Origin: BS750m-G4 sp964472195
Lineage (GTDB): Bacteria; Bacteroidota; Ignavibacteria; Tepidaquicellales; Tepidaquicellaceae
Assembly (NCBI GenBank): GCA_964472195.1
Contig: CAYYJH010000026.1
Location: forward strand, 1 to 32,574
DNA: 32,574 bases
Reading direction: 5' to 3'
The notes below the pieces were generated by a model. That model saw nothing but the letters and a program-made list of their open reading frames with translations. It had not been told where the DNA came from and did not search any database. Within the stretch, counting starts at the first letter, position 1, and each line of letters begins with the position of its first letter. Position numbers and translations under genes: made by a program. Shown here piece by piece: positions 1-8,133 of this stretch.

Positions 1-42
1 AAGCCCGGTATGCTATATGATTATGACAACTTTTCTATTAAA

Positions 43-678
43 CTAACCCACTCTCTGCGAATAGTAATCTCTCCTCAGCTCTATCACCTTCCCTACTATC
101 TTAAAAGGTTTATTGATTATCGATTTATACTTTGCGTTCGAGGCTTCGAGATATGCGTTTATTTTTGTGTTGCGTAAAGTCTTCACTGTCGCCTCATCGT
201 CGAGCAATGCAATAACGACATCACCGTCATCAGCAGAATCCTGTTTTCTAACAATGACAATATCGCCATCATAAATACCGGAATTTATCATACTATCACC
301 TTTTACTTTTAAAGCAAAGTGTATCTTGTGTCCCCTGGTGTTTTTCTCAAGTGTTACGTAGCCTTCGATGTTATCATTTGCAAAGATTGGTTCGCCCGCA
401 GCAACGTTACCGTACAATGGAACAAGCTCAATAAATTTTTTCGATTTGTGACTTTTTACACCATCACTATTTCTTACTAATTTGAATCCCCTTGCTTTAT
501 CTTTTTCCCTTTCGAGATATCCTTTTCTTTTAAGAGCAGAGATGTGGTCTTGTACTGTACCAATGGTGATACAAAACTTATCAGCAATTTCTTTAAAAGT
601 TGGAGGGTAATGATGTTCGGAAGAAAATCGCTCTATAAATCTTAATATTTTCTTTTGTTTTTTTGTTAACTCATCCAT
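43..678 (-). CDS. lexA: LexA repressor (SOS regulator, self-cleaving)
   Basis: LexA represses DNA-damage genes and is inactivated by RecA-stimulated self-cleavage. The 211-residue protein has the usual family length. An N-terminal winged helix-turn-helix spans about residues 1-68 (PPTFKEIADKF, then a recognition helix GTVQDHISALKRKGYL). The C-terminal S24 peptidase domain carries the Ala94-Gly95 scissile bond (NVAAGEP), the nucleophile Ser129 (KGDSM) and the general base Lys166 (ATVKTL), so it should be cleavage-competent. It lies 30 nt downstream of the flippase gene on the same strand. Its own promoter would therefore sit in that short gap or inside the flippase 3' end, where a palindrome is present. 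Identification is secure. The operator sequence is not known for this lineage. Confidence 0.96.
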   Translation of the reverse strand: MDELTKKQKKILRFIERFSSEHHYPPTFKEIADKFCITIGTVQDHISALKRKGYLEREKDKARGFKLVRNSDGVKSHKSKKFIELVPLYGNVAAGEPIFANDNIEGYVTLEKNTRGHKIHFALKVKGDSMINSGIYDGDIVIVRKQDSADDGDVVIALLDDEATVKTLRNTKINAYLEASNAKYKSIINKPFKIVGKVIELRRDYYSQRVG

Positions 679-690
679 AATTTAATATGG

Positions 691-704
691 CATAATAAAT
701 TATG
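691..704. promoter_or_regulatory. Palindrome upstream of lexA, possible LexA self-operator
   Basis: CATAATAAATTATG has perfect 6-nt arms around a 2-nt centre and lies 13-26 nt before the lexA start codon. LexA genes are usually self-regulated through a short palindrome overlapping the promoter, so this is the natural candidate. AT-rich DNA produces such palindromes by chance, and no second copy was seen in the window. Confidence 0.3.
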
Positions 705-708
705 ATAG

Positions 709-2160
709 TCAAGGAACATTTTTAAGTCTCTTGAACGCACTAAAATCTATTATCCTGAATGCGAAGACTGATAACATAAATAATCCGACATAAATTATTT
801 TGAGGTACCAATAGCCGGTTAACATATTATCAGTTACAGTAAACAACAGGTAGCATACTCCTAATGAAAGAAATACGAGTCCTATCTTTTTAAACTCGTA
901 ATCGATTCTGTAAAATTTCTGGGCAACTATATATATCCCAACAGTCATAATTGTATAGCTTATTACCGAGGCAATTGCAGCACCCATCATATTTAATTCA
1001 GGTATCAAAAGAAAATTAGTAATTATACTCGTTACTGCCCCCGCACCCGTGATTAAAGGTAAGTACTTTGTTTTCTTTTCAATATAAATACCCGCCATTA
1101 AATTTATAAATATACCATAGAATAAATATCCTAACAAAATAACCGGTACAATATTAAGACCACCCCAATAAGCTTCCCCAATCAAATGTCCTTTAAATGG
1201 GATTTTCATTTTCCCGATATTATCAATAAATAACGACAATACAAGAAAGATAGAAGAAGCAGTCAAAACAAACATAGTCATAACTTTTGCAAATATTTGC
1301 TTAGCATTTTTCTCCTTAGCATTATTTAAAAAGAATGGTCTCCAGGCAAAATCAAACATCGAGACAAAAAGCATCATGAATATTCCAAGTTTATAATTAG
1401 CTTGAAATATGCCAACTGTTTTTTCATCTGTTAAATAAGTAAGAATTGGTCTGCTGATAACCTGAACAACATTAGAACTTATTCCGGCAGGGATGTATGG
1501 CAGTGAAAATTTGAAAAGCTCAATCAACAATTGTTTGTTAAAAGAAATCTTGAGATTCTTTATTATAATCGGTAAAAGAATGATAAAAGTAAGAACTGAT
1601 GCTATTATATTACTGATGAATACAGATTCAATTCCAAACTTTAGAAATACAATTAAAATTACATTTAATGTAACATTTACTACAATGTTTATGATCTTTA
1701 TTAATGCAAAAATTTTAGGTTTATTATTCAACCTCAAATAAGCAAAGGGTACAAGCACAATTGCATCGAAAAAAAGAATCAGTGCGGTATACTTGATTAA
1801 ATCCTGTCTTGAAAGTTCAACTTGAAAAACGTAAGTGAAGTCCGATGAGAAAAAAAATAAAATTGACGAAAGTATAAAAGCGTTCAGGCAAACCGTTAAA
1901 AAGGGATGGGAGAAATTTTCTTTTTTGGTTCCCACTTCTAAAGTGGAGGCAAATTTAAAATAACCTGACTCAAGACCAATAGAAAAAAGAACATTGAGCA
2001 TTGCAATATACGCATAAATATTTGCAATAATTCCAAACTCACCCGGGGCAAACATATTCGTGTATAATGGCACTAGTAAGAATTGTAGAAACCTACCTAC
2101 AATTGTGCTCGTACCGTATATCAATGTGTCTTTGGATAAACGTATTAGCTTCTCGAACAT
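709..2160 (-). CDS. Wzx-type polysaccharide flippase (MATE/MVF superfamily)
   Basis: This is a 483-residue integral membrane protein with about 12-14 hydrophobic helices and almost no soluble part, the profile of Wzx/RfbX O-antigen or exopolysaccharide flippases. The N-terminus (DTLIYGTSTIVGRFLQFLLV, then NMFAPGEFGIIANIYAY) matches the usual start of these proteins, where helix 1 is followed by the P-x-x-F/Y-G motif. It would move undecaprenyl-linked oligosaccharide across the inner membrane. No glycosyltransferases lie next to it, so the glycan cannot be named and the gene is isolated from a typical polysaccharide cluster. The neighbour downstream on the same strand is lexA. Family assignment is confident; the substrate is unknown. 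Confidence 0.85.
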   Translation of the reverse strand: MFEKLIRLSKDTLIYGTSTIVGRFLQFLLVPLYTNMFAPGEFGIIANIYAYIAMLNVLFSIGLESGYFKFASTLEVGTKKENFSHPFLTVCLNAFILSSILFFFSSDFTYVFQVELSRQDLIKYTALILFFDAIVLVPFAYLRLNNKPKIFALIKIINIVVNVTLNVILIVFLKFGIESVFISNIIASVLTFIILLPIIIKNLKISFNKQLLIELFKFSLPYIPAGISSNVVQVISRPILTYLTDEKTVGIFQANYKLGIFMMLFVSMFDFAWRPFFLNNAKEKNAKQIFAKVMTMFVLTASSIFLVLSLFIDNIGKMKIPFKGHLIGEAYWGGLNIVPVILLGYLFYGIFINLMAGIYIEKKTKYLPLITGAGAVTSIITNFLLIPELNMMGAAIASVISYTIMTVGIYIVAQKFYRIDYEFKKIGLVFLSLGVCYLLFTVTDNMLTGYWYLKIIYVGLFMLSVFAFRIIDFSAFKRLKNVP

Positions 2161-2185
2161 TAATATTCTCAGTTTCTCAAAAATA

Positions 2186-2220
2186 CAAAAAGGTTATTCC
2201 ATTAAAAATAGAATAACCTT
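2186..2220 (-). terminator. Rho-independent-type terminator, probably bidirectional
   Basis: A perfect 10-bp stem (AAGGTTATTC at 2190-2199 pairing with GAATAACCTT at 2211-2220) encloses an 11-nt loop. On the minus strand it is followed by a short U run (A-tract at 2187-2191). On the plus strand CTTTTAT follows. It would stop minus-strand readthrough from the small exported-protein genes before the flippase start at 2160. Confidence 0.6.
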
Positions 2221-2274
2221 CTTTTATCAAAAAATAAACGTATTGCAATAAAATTTAATTCTTAATTGAAACTG

Positions 2275-2484
2275 TGTTAAATAATTCTAATCAAAGTTTA
2301 TATAAAAATAAGGGCTTGAGAATTTACATNNNNNNNNNNNNNNNNNNNNNNNNNNNNNNNNNNNNNNNNNNNNNNNNNNNNNNNNNNNNNNNNNNNNNNN
2401 NNNNNNNNNNNNNNNNNNNNNNNNNNNNNTGTTAAATAATTCTAATCAAAGTTTATATAAAAATAAGGGCTTGAGAATTTACAT
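2275..2484. other. Scaffold gap flanked by an exact 55-nt duplication (assembly artefact)
   Basis: Positions 2330-2429 are 100 N. The 55 nt before the gap (2275-2329) are identical to the 55 nt after it (2430-2484). An overlap of exactly 55 nt, seen again at 17326-17535, is what two adjacent contigs of a k=55 de Bruijn assembly would share. The true sequence probably runs from 2329 straight to 2485, with 155 nt to be removed. The rest of the noncoding stretch 2161-2535 holds two terminators and no gene. Confidence 0.85.
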
Positions 2485-2495
2485 TACTCAAACCC
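2458..2495 (-). terminator. Terminator of the small exported protein gene
   Basis: GGGCTTGAG (2467-2475) pairs with CTCAAACCC (2487-2495) with one mismatch and an 11-nt loop. On the minus strand the stem is followed by the T-rich tract TTATTTTTATAT. It lies 41 nt beyond the stop codon of the 2536-2955 gene. The contig break falls inside this hairpin, and the partial copy before the gap lacks the second arm. Confidence 0.6.
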
Positions 2496-2535
2496 TATTA
2501 AATCTCTTTCAGCGTTTTTTTTACTTATTTAAAAT

Positions 2536-2955
2536 CTAACGTATAACTTCTATAAGTCCGCTCGTAACTGTTCTGTCATTTTCATCTAGAAGAAATACAC
2601 GATATATTCCCGGATCTTCAAAATTCAGATCGCTTGTAGAATTTTTCGAGAAATAGATATATTTCATATCGGGTTCAACGCTGTAATTAAAACTTTTGTA
2701 GAATTTAAATTCACCCGTACTGCAATTATATTTATCGAATTGAATTGTGACATCACTTAAACCTAATGCATAATCACATTTTACCATGACCGTAAGATAT
2801 CCTGTCGTGAATCTATCACTGATTCCAACTTCACCTGCAGAACCATAATATTCACAGAAATATAATACAGGACCGTTCTGTGCATAAGAATTCGAATTAA
2901 ATCCGAATAAAACAAACAGCAATAAAAGAGGCAATAACAATTGTAATTTTTTCAT
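2536..2955 (-). CDS. Small exported protein, paralogue of the adjacent lipoprotein
   Basis: The 139-residue product begins with a clear signal peptide (MKKLQLLLPLLLLFVLFGF) with a likely cleavage after SYA at residue 25. The mature part is a compact, probably all-beta domain of about 110 residues. It shares an ordered set of residues with the product of the upstream gene 3011-3517: LYFCE, G-E-x-G-x-S-x-RFT-x-G, LTVMVK-x-D, LG, YTYF/YIYF, and a closing PG-x-Y-x-V segment. The pair therefore arose by tandem duplication, 55 nt apart on the same strand. No known domain was recognised. The fold resembles small immunoglobulin-like ligand or carrier domains, but that is only an impression from the strand pattern. 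Confidence 0.75.
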   Translation of the reverse strand: MKKLQLLLPLLLLFVLFGFNSNSYAQNGPVLYFCEYYGSAGEVGISDRFTTGYLTVMVKCDYALGLSDVTIQFDKYNCSTGEFKFYKSFNYSVEPDMKYIYFSKNSTSDLNFEDPGIYRVFLLDENDRTVTSGLIEVIR

Positions 2956-3010
2956 TTTTTCTCCATGGTCTTTCGACCGTTTAATTTATAAATAATATTA
3001 AAAGAATAAA

Positions 3011-3517
3011 TTATTTTGGTACTACAGTAACTTCACCGCTTACAATCGGTGTTCCATCAACTTTTTGTAAAGTTACTTTGTATTCTCCTGGTGATCTAAA
3101 CGCAATCCTGTCTTTATCCTGGAAATAAGTATAATCCCAGTCTGCCTGTACATCAAAAGGTACCGTGTCAATTATCTTCTCAGAACCGTCTCTTCTTATC
3201 TTTACTATTCTTAATTCAACTTTCCCAACACCCAAAGGCTCATCAGTTTTTACCATTACAGTAAGCCAACCCGGTGTAAACCTCTTACTAACTCCGATTT
3301 CTTCACCATTTTTATAATCTTCACAGAAGTATAAACTACCGCCAGAAGATGTACTGGTTCTTTCTGTCGTCGTTTCTTCCTTTTTTGTTTCTTCTTTCGT
3401 AGTTTCTTTTGTTTTTTCTTTATCAGAAGAATCGTCTTTCTTGTTACATGCAAAAATAACTGCAATGCCTATAAATAAGGCTAAAATAAAATTAATCTTG
3501 TAGTTTAAATGTTGCAT
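3011..3517 (-). CDS. Small lipoprotein with K/E/T-rich linker, paralogue of 2536-2955
   Basis: The 168-residue product has a lipoprotein signal ending in the lipobox VIFAC, with Cys24 as the lipidated residue. A highly charged, low-complexity linker of about 35 residues follows (Lys/Glu/Thr/Ser, residues 25-59). It would hold the globular domain away from the membrane. The C-terminal domain (about 60-168) carries the same conserved blocks as its neighbour, including LYFCEDY, RFTPGWLTVMVK and SPGEYKVTL. One copy is thus membrane-anchored and the other free. Residue +2 is Asn. Whether it faces the periplasm or the cell surface cannot be told. The function is unknown. Confidence 0.78.
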   Translation of the reverse strand: MQHLNYKINFILALFIGIAVIFACNKKDDSSDKEKTKETTKEETKKEETTTERTSTSSGGSLYFCEDYKNGEEIGVSKRFTPGWLTVMVKTDEPLGVGKVELRIVKIRRDGSEKIIDTVPFDVQADWDYTYFQDKDRIAFRSPGEYKVTLQKVDGTPIVSGEVTVVPK

Positions 3518-3575
3518 AATTATGGTTTTAATTTTTAGAAAAGTATTTTTAATTTACTTTATTAATAAAAATATA

Positions 3576-4385
3576 TCAAGTAATAAAATCTAAAGAAATA
3601 TCAGTCGCTTTTACTGAATGAGTTAGTGAACCGACCGAAATATAATCTATACCATTAATTTTAGAATACCTGTTAATGTTTTTCTCGTTTATTCCACCGG
3701 ATATCTCTATATTAAATCTGTCACGGTTAAGTTTAATAGCTTTCCTTACATCCTGTATTTTAAAATTATCCAGCATAACAATATCTACAACTCCACTACC
3801 TGCGATTAAAACTTTTTCAAATTCAAACAAGTTTTTAACTTCAACCTCGATTTTTAGTTCCGAACTTTTCTTGACTTTTCTAAGATTTTTTAGAGTACTC
3901 TCAATACCACCGTTTGCTTCAATATGATTATCTTTTACTAATATCATATCGTACAATCCAAACCTGTGATTCTCTCCTCCGCCAATTTTAACAGCAAGCT
4001 TCTCAAATATACGAAAATTAGGAGTGGTCTTCCTTGTATCGATGATCTTAATATCTTTACTATTAAGTTTTGCTTTTATAGCGCTCACTGATGTTGCAAT
4101 TCCACTCATTCGTTGCAAAACATTCAATGCAACCCTTTCACCTTTCAAAAGTACACGTGTGTTTCCAGATATAAATCCTAATACACTGTTCTTTGATACT
4201 CTCTGTCCTTCGGTTTTAAGAAATCTGATATCGGTCTCGATGTCTAATATTTCGTATACTAGTCGAAATATTTCTAAACCGGCAATTACGCAATTCTCTT
4301 TCGTTAAAAGTCGGGCTCTTGATTGATGTTGTTTGCGTATAAGTAAGTTAGAAGTGATATCTCCTTTACCTATATCCTCTCTCAA
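3576..4385 (-). CDS. nadC: Nicotinate-nucleotide pyrophosphorylase (carboxylating), non-ATG start
   Basis: NadC converts quinolinate and PRPP to nicotinate mononucleotide in de novo NAD synthesis. The family blocks are present: EDIGKGDIT near the N-terminus, LNVLQRMSGIAT (88-99), DTRKTTPNFR (116-125), the K-x-GGGENHR substrate loop (133-141) and KDNH (151-154). The start is odd. The frame has no ATG, and the listed start is a TTG inside the conserved stretch. The frame stays open upstream to about 4478, and the extra residues (LLIKQA-LREDIG) look like the normal N-terminal helix. Translation probably begins 10-35 codons earlier at an unusual codon (CTG at 4403 or ATT at 4463 are options). Quinolinate-forming genes nadA and nadB are not in the window. 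Confidence 0.92.
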   Translation of the reverse strand: MREDIGKGDITSNLLIRKQHQSRARLLTKENCVIAGLEIFRLVYEILDIETDIRFLKTEGQRVSKNSVLGFISGNTRVLLKGERVALNVLQRMSGIATSVSAIKAKLNSKDIKIIDTRKTTPNFRIFEKLAVKIGGGENHRFGLYDMILVKDNHIEANGGIESTLKNLRKVKKSSELKIEVEVKNLFEFEKVLIAGSGVVDIVMLDNFKIQDVRKAIKLNRDRFNIEISGGINEKNINRYSKINGIDYISVGSLTHSVKATDISLDFIT

Positions 4386-4528
4386 GGCTTGCTTTATTAA
4401 CAGAGTAGCGTTATTAAAATCAAACTTCTTATAAAAATTACTTCTTCTGATTTCTCTTATAATTAATTTAAAAAATTATTTATCCCATAAATATAAATAT
4501 ATTAATTCAGCATAACAAAATCAAATTC

Positions 4529-4930
4529 TTACAGATTTTTTTTTATCAAGTTGACAAAATCCTCCGGTGGACGAATCGGTTTTAGATTTAATGAATTTAC
4601 AAAAGCATGCATTGTATAACCAGTTACAACAAGATTATCCGAAAGAAAAATTTCATATTCAATTTTTATTCTTACGGTCGGTAGTTCTTTTAAAAATGTT
4701 TTAATGATTAATACATCATCATATTGAGCGGAGGAGAAATACTGACAATGCGATTCTATTACAGGAAGGGATATATTCTCTTTCTCAAGTTCCTTATAAG
4801 GATAACCAAGCTTCCTCAACATATCGCTTCTTCCTGCTTCAAAATACTCAAAATATTTTCCATAGTAAACCACACCCAGCTTGTCAGTATGAGCATAAAG
4901 AACCCTGTATTTCAATTCAGTTTGATACAA
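4529..4930 (-). CDS. Acyl-CoA thioesterase, hotdog fold (YbgC/4HBT family)
   Basis: The 133-residue product has the length and signature of the YbgC/FadM thioesterase group: YRVLYAHTDKLGVVYYGKYF, with the catalytic Asp16 in H-T-D-x-x-G-V-V-Y-Y, followed by FEAGRSDML. These enzymes hydrolyse acyl-CoA thioesters in the cytoplasm; the chain length preferred here cannot be read from sequence. The gene begins 6 nt after the end of the GlcD-type gene (4937) on the same strand, so the two are probably co-transcribed. No Tol-Pal genes, the usual partners of ybgC, are nearby. Confidence 0.87.
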   Translation of the reverse strand: MYQTELKYRVLYAHTDKLGVVYYGKYFEYFEAGRSDMLRKLGYPYKELEKENISLPVIESHCQYFSSAQYDDVLIIKTFLKELPTVRIKIEYEIFLSDNLVVTGYTMHAFVNSLNLKPIRPPEDFVNLIKKNL

Positions 4931-4936
4931 TTTTTA

Positions 4937-6370
4937 TTAAAATATTTTTCCGGGATTCAAAATTCCATTCGGATCAAATGATTTCTTTATTGACCTCATT
5001 AAATCAATTTCTTCTTTACATAAAGCAATTGGTAAATAAACTTTTTGTGAATACCCGATACCATGCTCCCCGGATATAGTACCATTCAAAGAGACAGTAA
5101 GTTCAAATATCTCCCTTATTGCTTTATCAAGATTAATATTCCAATTTTCATCATCGGACTTGTCTTTTAATATATTCACATGCACATTTCCATCACCCGC
5201 ATGTCCATAACAAATCGTTGTAATATTATATCTCGAAGATATTTCCTTTACACCTTTTAGAAGTTCGGGCATTTTTGCCCTCGGGACTACTGTGTCCTCC
5301 TCCTTGTATTCCGAAATTGACTTAACAGCTTCCCCGATGCTCCTTCTCATTTCCCAGACTTCTTCCATTTTTGATCTATCTTCAGCAATTAATACATCTA
5401 TCACACCGTACTCTTCAACAACCTCGGATATAATATTCATTTCGCTTTCGAGAGATTCTTCCTTGTTTCCGTCAATCTCAATTATCAATTGTGCTTCGGC
5501 TGCACTGTTAGGAAATTTCTTATGAAGATGTTTCTCTGTAATATTGATAGCAGATTTCTCTAAAAATTCCAACGCAGATGGATTTGCTCCCCTTCTGTAC
5601 AATTCTGCTACAGAAGAAATACAACTATCAATGCTATTAAAAGCTATTAGCAAGACCTTCTTATACTTTGGAAGCCTTATCAATTTGAAAACTATTTTTG
5701 TAATAACTCCGAGTGTTCCTTCGCTGCCGATTATTAATTGTGAAAGATTATACCCGGAAACATTTTTTAAGACACGTGCATTATTAGATATTATCTCTCC
5801 AGTTGGTGTTACGAACTCAATACCAAGAACATAATCTCTAGTAACACCATACTTTGCCGCTCTTGGACCACCTGCACATTCTGCAAGATTTCCACCCAGA
5901 AAACAACTACCCCTCGAAGCAGGATCCGGTGGATAAAAAAGATTTCTCTTCTCACATTCTTCCTGGAACACTTGTGTAATTACTCCCGGTTCAACAACAG
6001 CTTGAAAATTTTTCTCATCTATTTCCAAAATCTTATTTAACTTTTCCAACGAAATACATATTCCCCCATAAACCGCAAGTGCTCCACCCGATAATCCGGT
6101 TCCTCCACCCCTGGGAACCACTGGTATCAAGTGCTCATTTGCTATCTTTATTATCTCAGATATTTTATATGTGTTTGACGGCTTAACAACGACTTCGGGT
6201 GGAAATCTAAGGTCTTCTGTTTCATCTTTTGAAAATATTTCAATCGTCTCTTTCTTTGTAAACACAGCATCTTTGCCTATAACCTCTTCAAGTTTACTTA
6301 AGACTACACTATCAACCTTATTATACATACGATTAAAAATACTTAATATAGCACGAACATTCAATTTCAT
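4937..6370 (-). CDS. FAD-linked oxidase, GlcD type (2-hydroxyacid dehydrogenase)
   Basis: The product belongs to the FAD-binding PCMH / glycolate oxidase GlcD family, which oxidises D-2-hydroxyacids such as glycolate or D-lactate. The FAD pyrophosphate loop PRGGGTGLSGGA is at residues 86-97. The C-terminal FAD-oxidase domain carries YGHAGDGNVHVN and the closing SGEHGIG motif, and it ends with LNPGKIF as full-length members do. At 477 residues it is slightly long. Met15 (start at 6328) is a likely alternative start, because family proteins usually begin close to the VLSKLEEVIG segment. No GlcE or GlcF partner is adjacent, so the electron acceptor is unknown. It sits next to a thioesterase and one gene from an aromatic decarboxylase, which hints at organic-acid catabolism. 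Confidence 0.88.
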   Translation of the reverse strand: MKLNVRAILSIFNRMYNKVDSVVLSKLEEVIGKDAVFTKKETIEIFSKDETEDLRFPPEVVVKPSNTYKISEIIKIANEHLIPVVPRGGGTGLSGGALAVYGGICISLEKLNKILEIDEKNFQAVVEPGVITQVFQEECEKRNLFYPPDPASRGSCFLGGNLAECAGGPRAAKYGVTRDYVLGIEFVTPTGEIISNNARVLKNVSGYNLSQLIIGSEGTLGVITKIVFKLIRLPKYKKVLLIAFNSIDSCISSVAELYRRGANPSALEFLEKSAINITEKHLHKKFPNSAAEAQLIIEIDGNKEESLESEMNIISEVVEEYGVIDVLIAEDRSKMEEVWEMRRSIGEAVKSISEYKEEDTVVPRAKMPELLKGVKEISSRYNITTICYGHAGDGNVHVNILKDKSDDENWNINLDKAIREIFELTVSLNGTISGEHGIGYSQKVYLPIALCKEEIDLMRSIKKSFDPNGILNPGKIF

Positions 6371-6475
6371 TAAAAGAATGTTGCCAATCTGATTTTTCTG
6401 TATACTTTTTTTATATTTGATAAATTTGCAAAATGGATCTTCGAAATCACTGCTTCTTAATGTATTTGTATGAAT

Positions 6476-7894
6476 TCAAATTTCAGCAGCTTTACTCTGA
6501 ATAAGTTTCCAAGCATTGCTAATATGTTTCTTTGAAACAATTGTTTGACCAATCACGAGTCTGAGTGTGTAATGCCCGTTCACTTTTGTGTGTGTAAGAT
6601 AAATTTTCCCTGACTCATTTATTTTGTAGAGTAATTTTTCATTTACGATATCGACCTCATTATCATTGCAAACTCTCTTAGGTTTAAATCTAAAACACAC
6701 CAGATTAAATACAACCGGAGCCATCAATTCAAAATCTTCATGGTCTTTTAACTTTTGTGCAAAATCTTTAGCCAGTTTAATGTGGTTTTTTATTTTTTCT
6801 TTAATACCTTCTGCACCAAAATTTCTAATCACAAACCACAATTTCAATGCCCGGAATCGTCTTCCGAGAGGTATGCCCCAATCGCGGTAATTATTAACTG
6901 TCTCATGTGTTTTGGTTTTAAGATATTCTGGAAGGATCTCAAATGTTTGAATTAATGCCTCCTTATCTTTTACAAAATAAGCTGAGCAATCAAAATTAGT
7001 AAACATCCATTTATGAGGATTAAAAACGAAACTATCAACATTTTGTATTCCCTTAATCATCCAGCTATATTCCGGGAGTACCAATGCTGTACCAGCATAA
7101 GCTGCATCTACGTGCAGCCATACATTATAACGTTGAGAAATTTCTGCAATTTCTAATATTGGATCTACTGCTGTAGTACTCGTTGTTCCAAGAGTTACAA
7201 TGACACAAAGTGGTTTCTTACCATTTTTTATATCTTCTTCGATTGCTTCTTTCAACTTATCATGTCGAAGACTTAGTTTTTCATCTACGTCAATTTTAAC
7301 AAGATTACTTTTACCAATCCCGGCTATCTTAACTGCTTTTTCTATTGAAGAGTGCGTTTCTGTTGAACAGTAAACTCTAAAATTATCATACCCTTTGAAC
7401 CCATCTTTATTAATATTGAAAGAAGAATACTTTTCCCTTGCAGTAAGAATAGCAACCAACGTAGCAGATGAAGCAGTATCCTGAATAACTCCTTCAAAAA
7501 AATCTGGAAGACCAATCATATCTTTTAACCAATTCATAACTTTTTCTTCTAACTCAGCAGCAGCCGGCGAGGTCTCCCATATCATACACTGAACTCCAAG
7601 TGTTGCTGTTAACATCTCTGCTAAAACAGATGGATAACTTGAATTTGCAGGAAAGTATGCAAAAAAATTCGGGCTTTGCCAATGTGTAATACCGGGAAGA
7701 ATAATTTTTTGGAAATCTTCTATAATACTATCCATTGATTCCCCACTTTCCGGAGCAGCATCGGGTAATTGGTTGTATATTTCATAGGGTTTCACATTTG
7801 CTTTCACAGGAAATTTTTCAATGTTCTCCAAATAATCTGCCATCCAGTCTACAGCTTCATGAGCATATTTCCTAAATTCATCCGAATTTATCAT
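6476..7894 (-). CDS. Aromatic-L-amino-acid decarboxylase (PLP, group II)
   Basis: This 472-residue enzyme is a group II PLP decarboxylase of the aromatic amino acid branch (tyrosine, tryptophan or phenylalanine to the amine). The PLP lysine is Lys295 in NPHKW, followed by the group's NFDCSA block. HVDAAYAG (261-268) holds the Asp that pairs with the pyridine nitrogen. Residues that separate true decarboxylases from aldehyde synthases are in the decarboxylase state: His181 (TETHSS) stacks on PLP, and Tyr336 (NNYRDWGIPLGRRFRALKLW) is the mobile-loop proton donor. The gene diverges from iorA across a 239-nt gap, so both may respond to aromatic amino acid supply. The exact substrate is not decided by sequence. 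Confidence 0.9.
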   Translation of the reverse strand: MINSDEFRKYAHEAVDWMADYLENIEKFPVKANVKPYEIYNQLPDAAPESGESMDSIIEDFQKIILPGITHWQSPNFFAYFPANSSYPSVLAEMLTATLGVQCMIWETSPAAAELEEKVMNWLKDMIGLPDFFEGVIQDTASSATLVAILTAREKYSSFNINKDGFKGYDNFRVYCSTETHSSIEKAVKIAGIGKSNLVKIDVDEKLSLRHDKLKEAIEEDIKNGKKPLCVIVTLGTTSTTAVDPILEIAEISQRYNVWLHVDAAYAGTALVLPEYSWMIKGIQNVDSFVFNPHKWMFTNFDCSAYFVKDKEALIQTFEILPEYLKTKTHETVNNYRDWGIPLGRRFRALKLWFVIRNFGAEGIKEKIKNHIKLAKDFAQKLKDHEDFELMAPVVFNLVCFRFKPKRVCNDNEVDIVNEKLLYKINESGKIYLTHTKVNGHYTLRLVIGQTIVSKKHISNAWKLIQSKAAEI

Positions 7895-8133
7895 AACTTA
7901 TTCTTTGTTTTGTTTTATTTAAAAAATTAAATAAAATTAAAGATTCATTTGTAAAATTCAAACGGAAAATCCTCAACCTTTTATTTACATGAATGTTTCA
8001 ATATAATTTGCGATATAGTTTTCTTTACTTGAATCAATTCAAACACAATCATTAAATTTTTGGATACATAAAATTTTTAAAAAAGAGTATTTTTGAAGTT
8101 GTAAATTTAAAACAGGACCATAAAAATTAAGAA
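7895..8133. promoter_or_regulatory. Divergent intergenic region between decarboxylase and iorA
   Basis: This 239-nt, very AT-rich region must hold the promoters for the decarboxylase (minus) and iorAB (plus). I looked for the Bacteroidota pattern TTTG...TAnnTTTG and found only partial matches, such as TATAATTTG near 8000, so no promoter is assigned. No ORF or strong hairpin was seen. Confidence 0.4.

Noticed and set aside
2275..2484. A true 55-nt tandem repeat
   Set aside because: The same exact length occurs at the second N-run, which fits an assembly k-mer overlap far better than two unrelated biological repeats.
3256..3465. Lys-rich 69-codon ORF overlapping the lipoprotein gene
   Set aside because: It is a second frame of the K/E/T-rich linker, whose repeated AAGAAA-like codons keep several frames open.
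7895..8133. Bacteroidota-type promoter for iorA or the decarboxylase
   Set aside because: TATAATTTG and similar strings miss one base or lack the paired TTTG at the right spacing.
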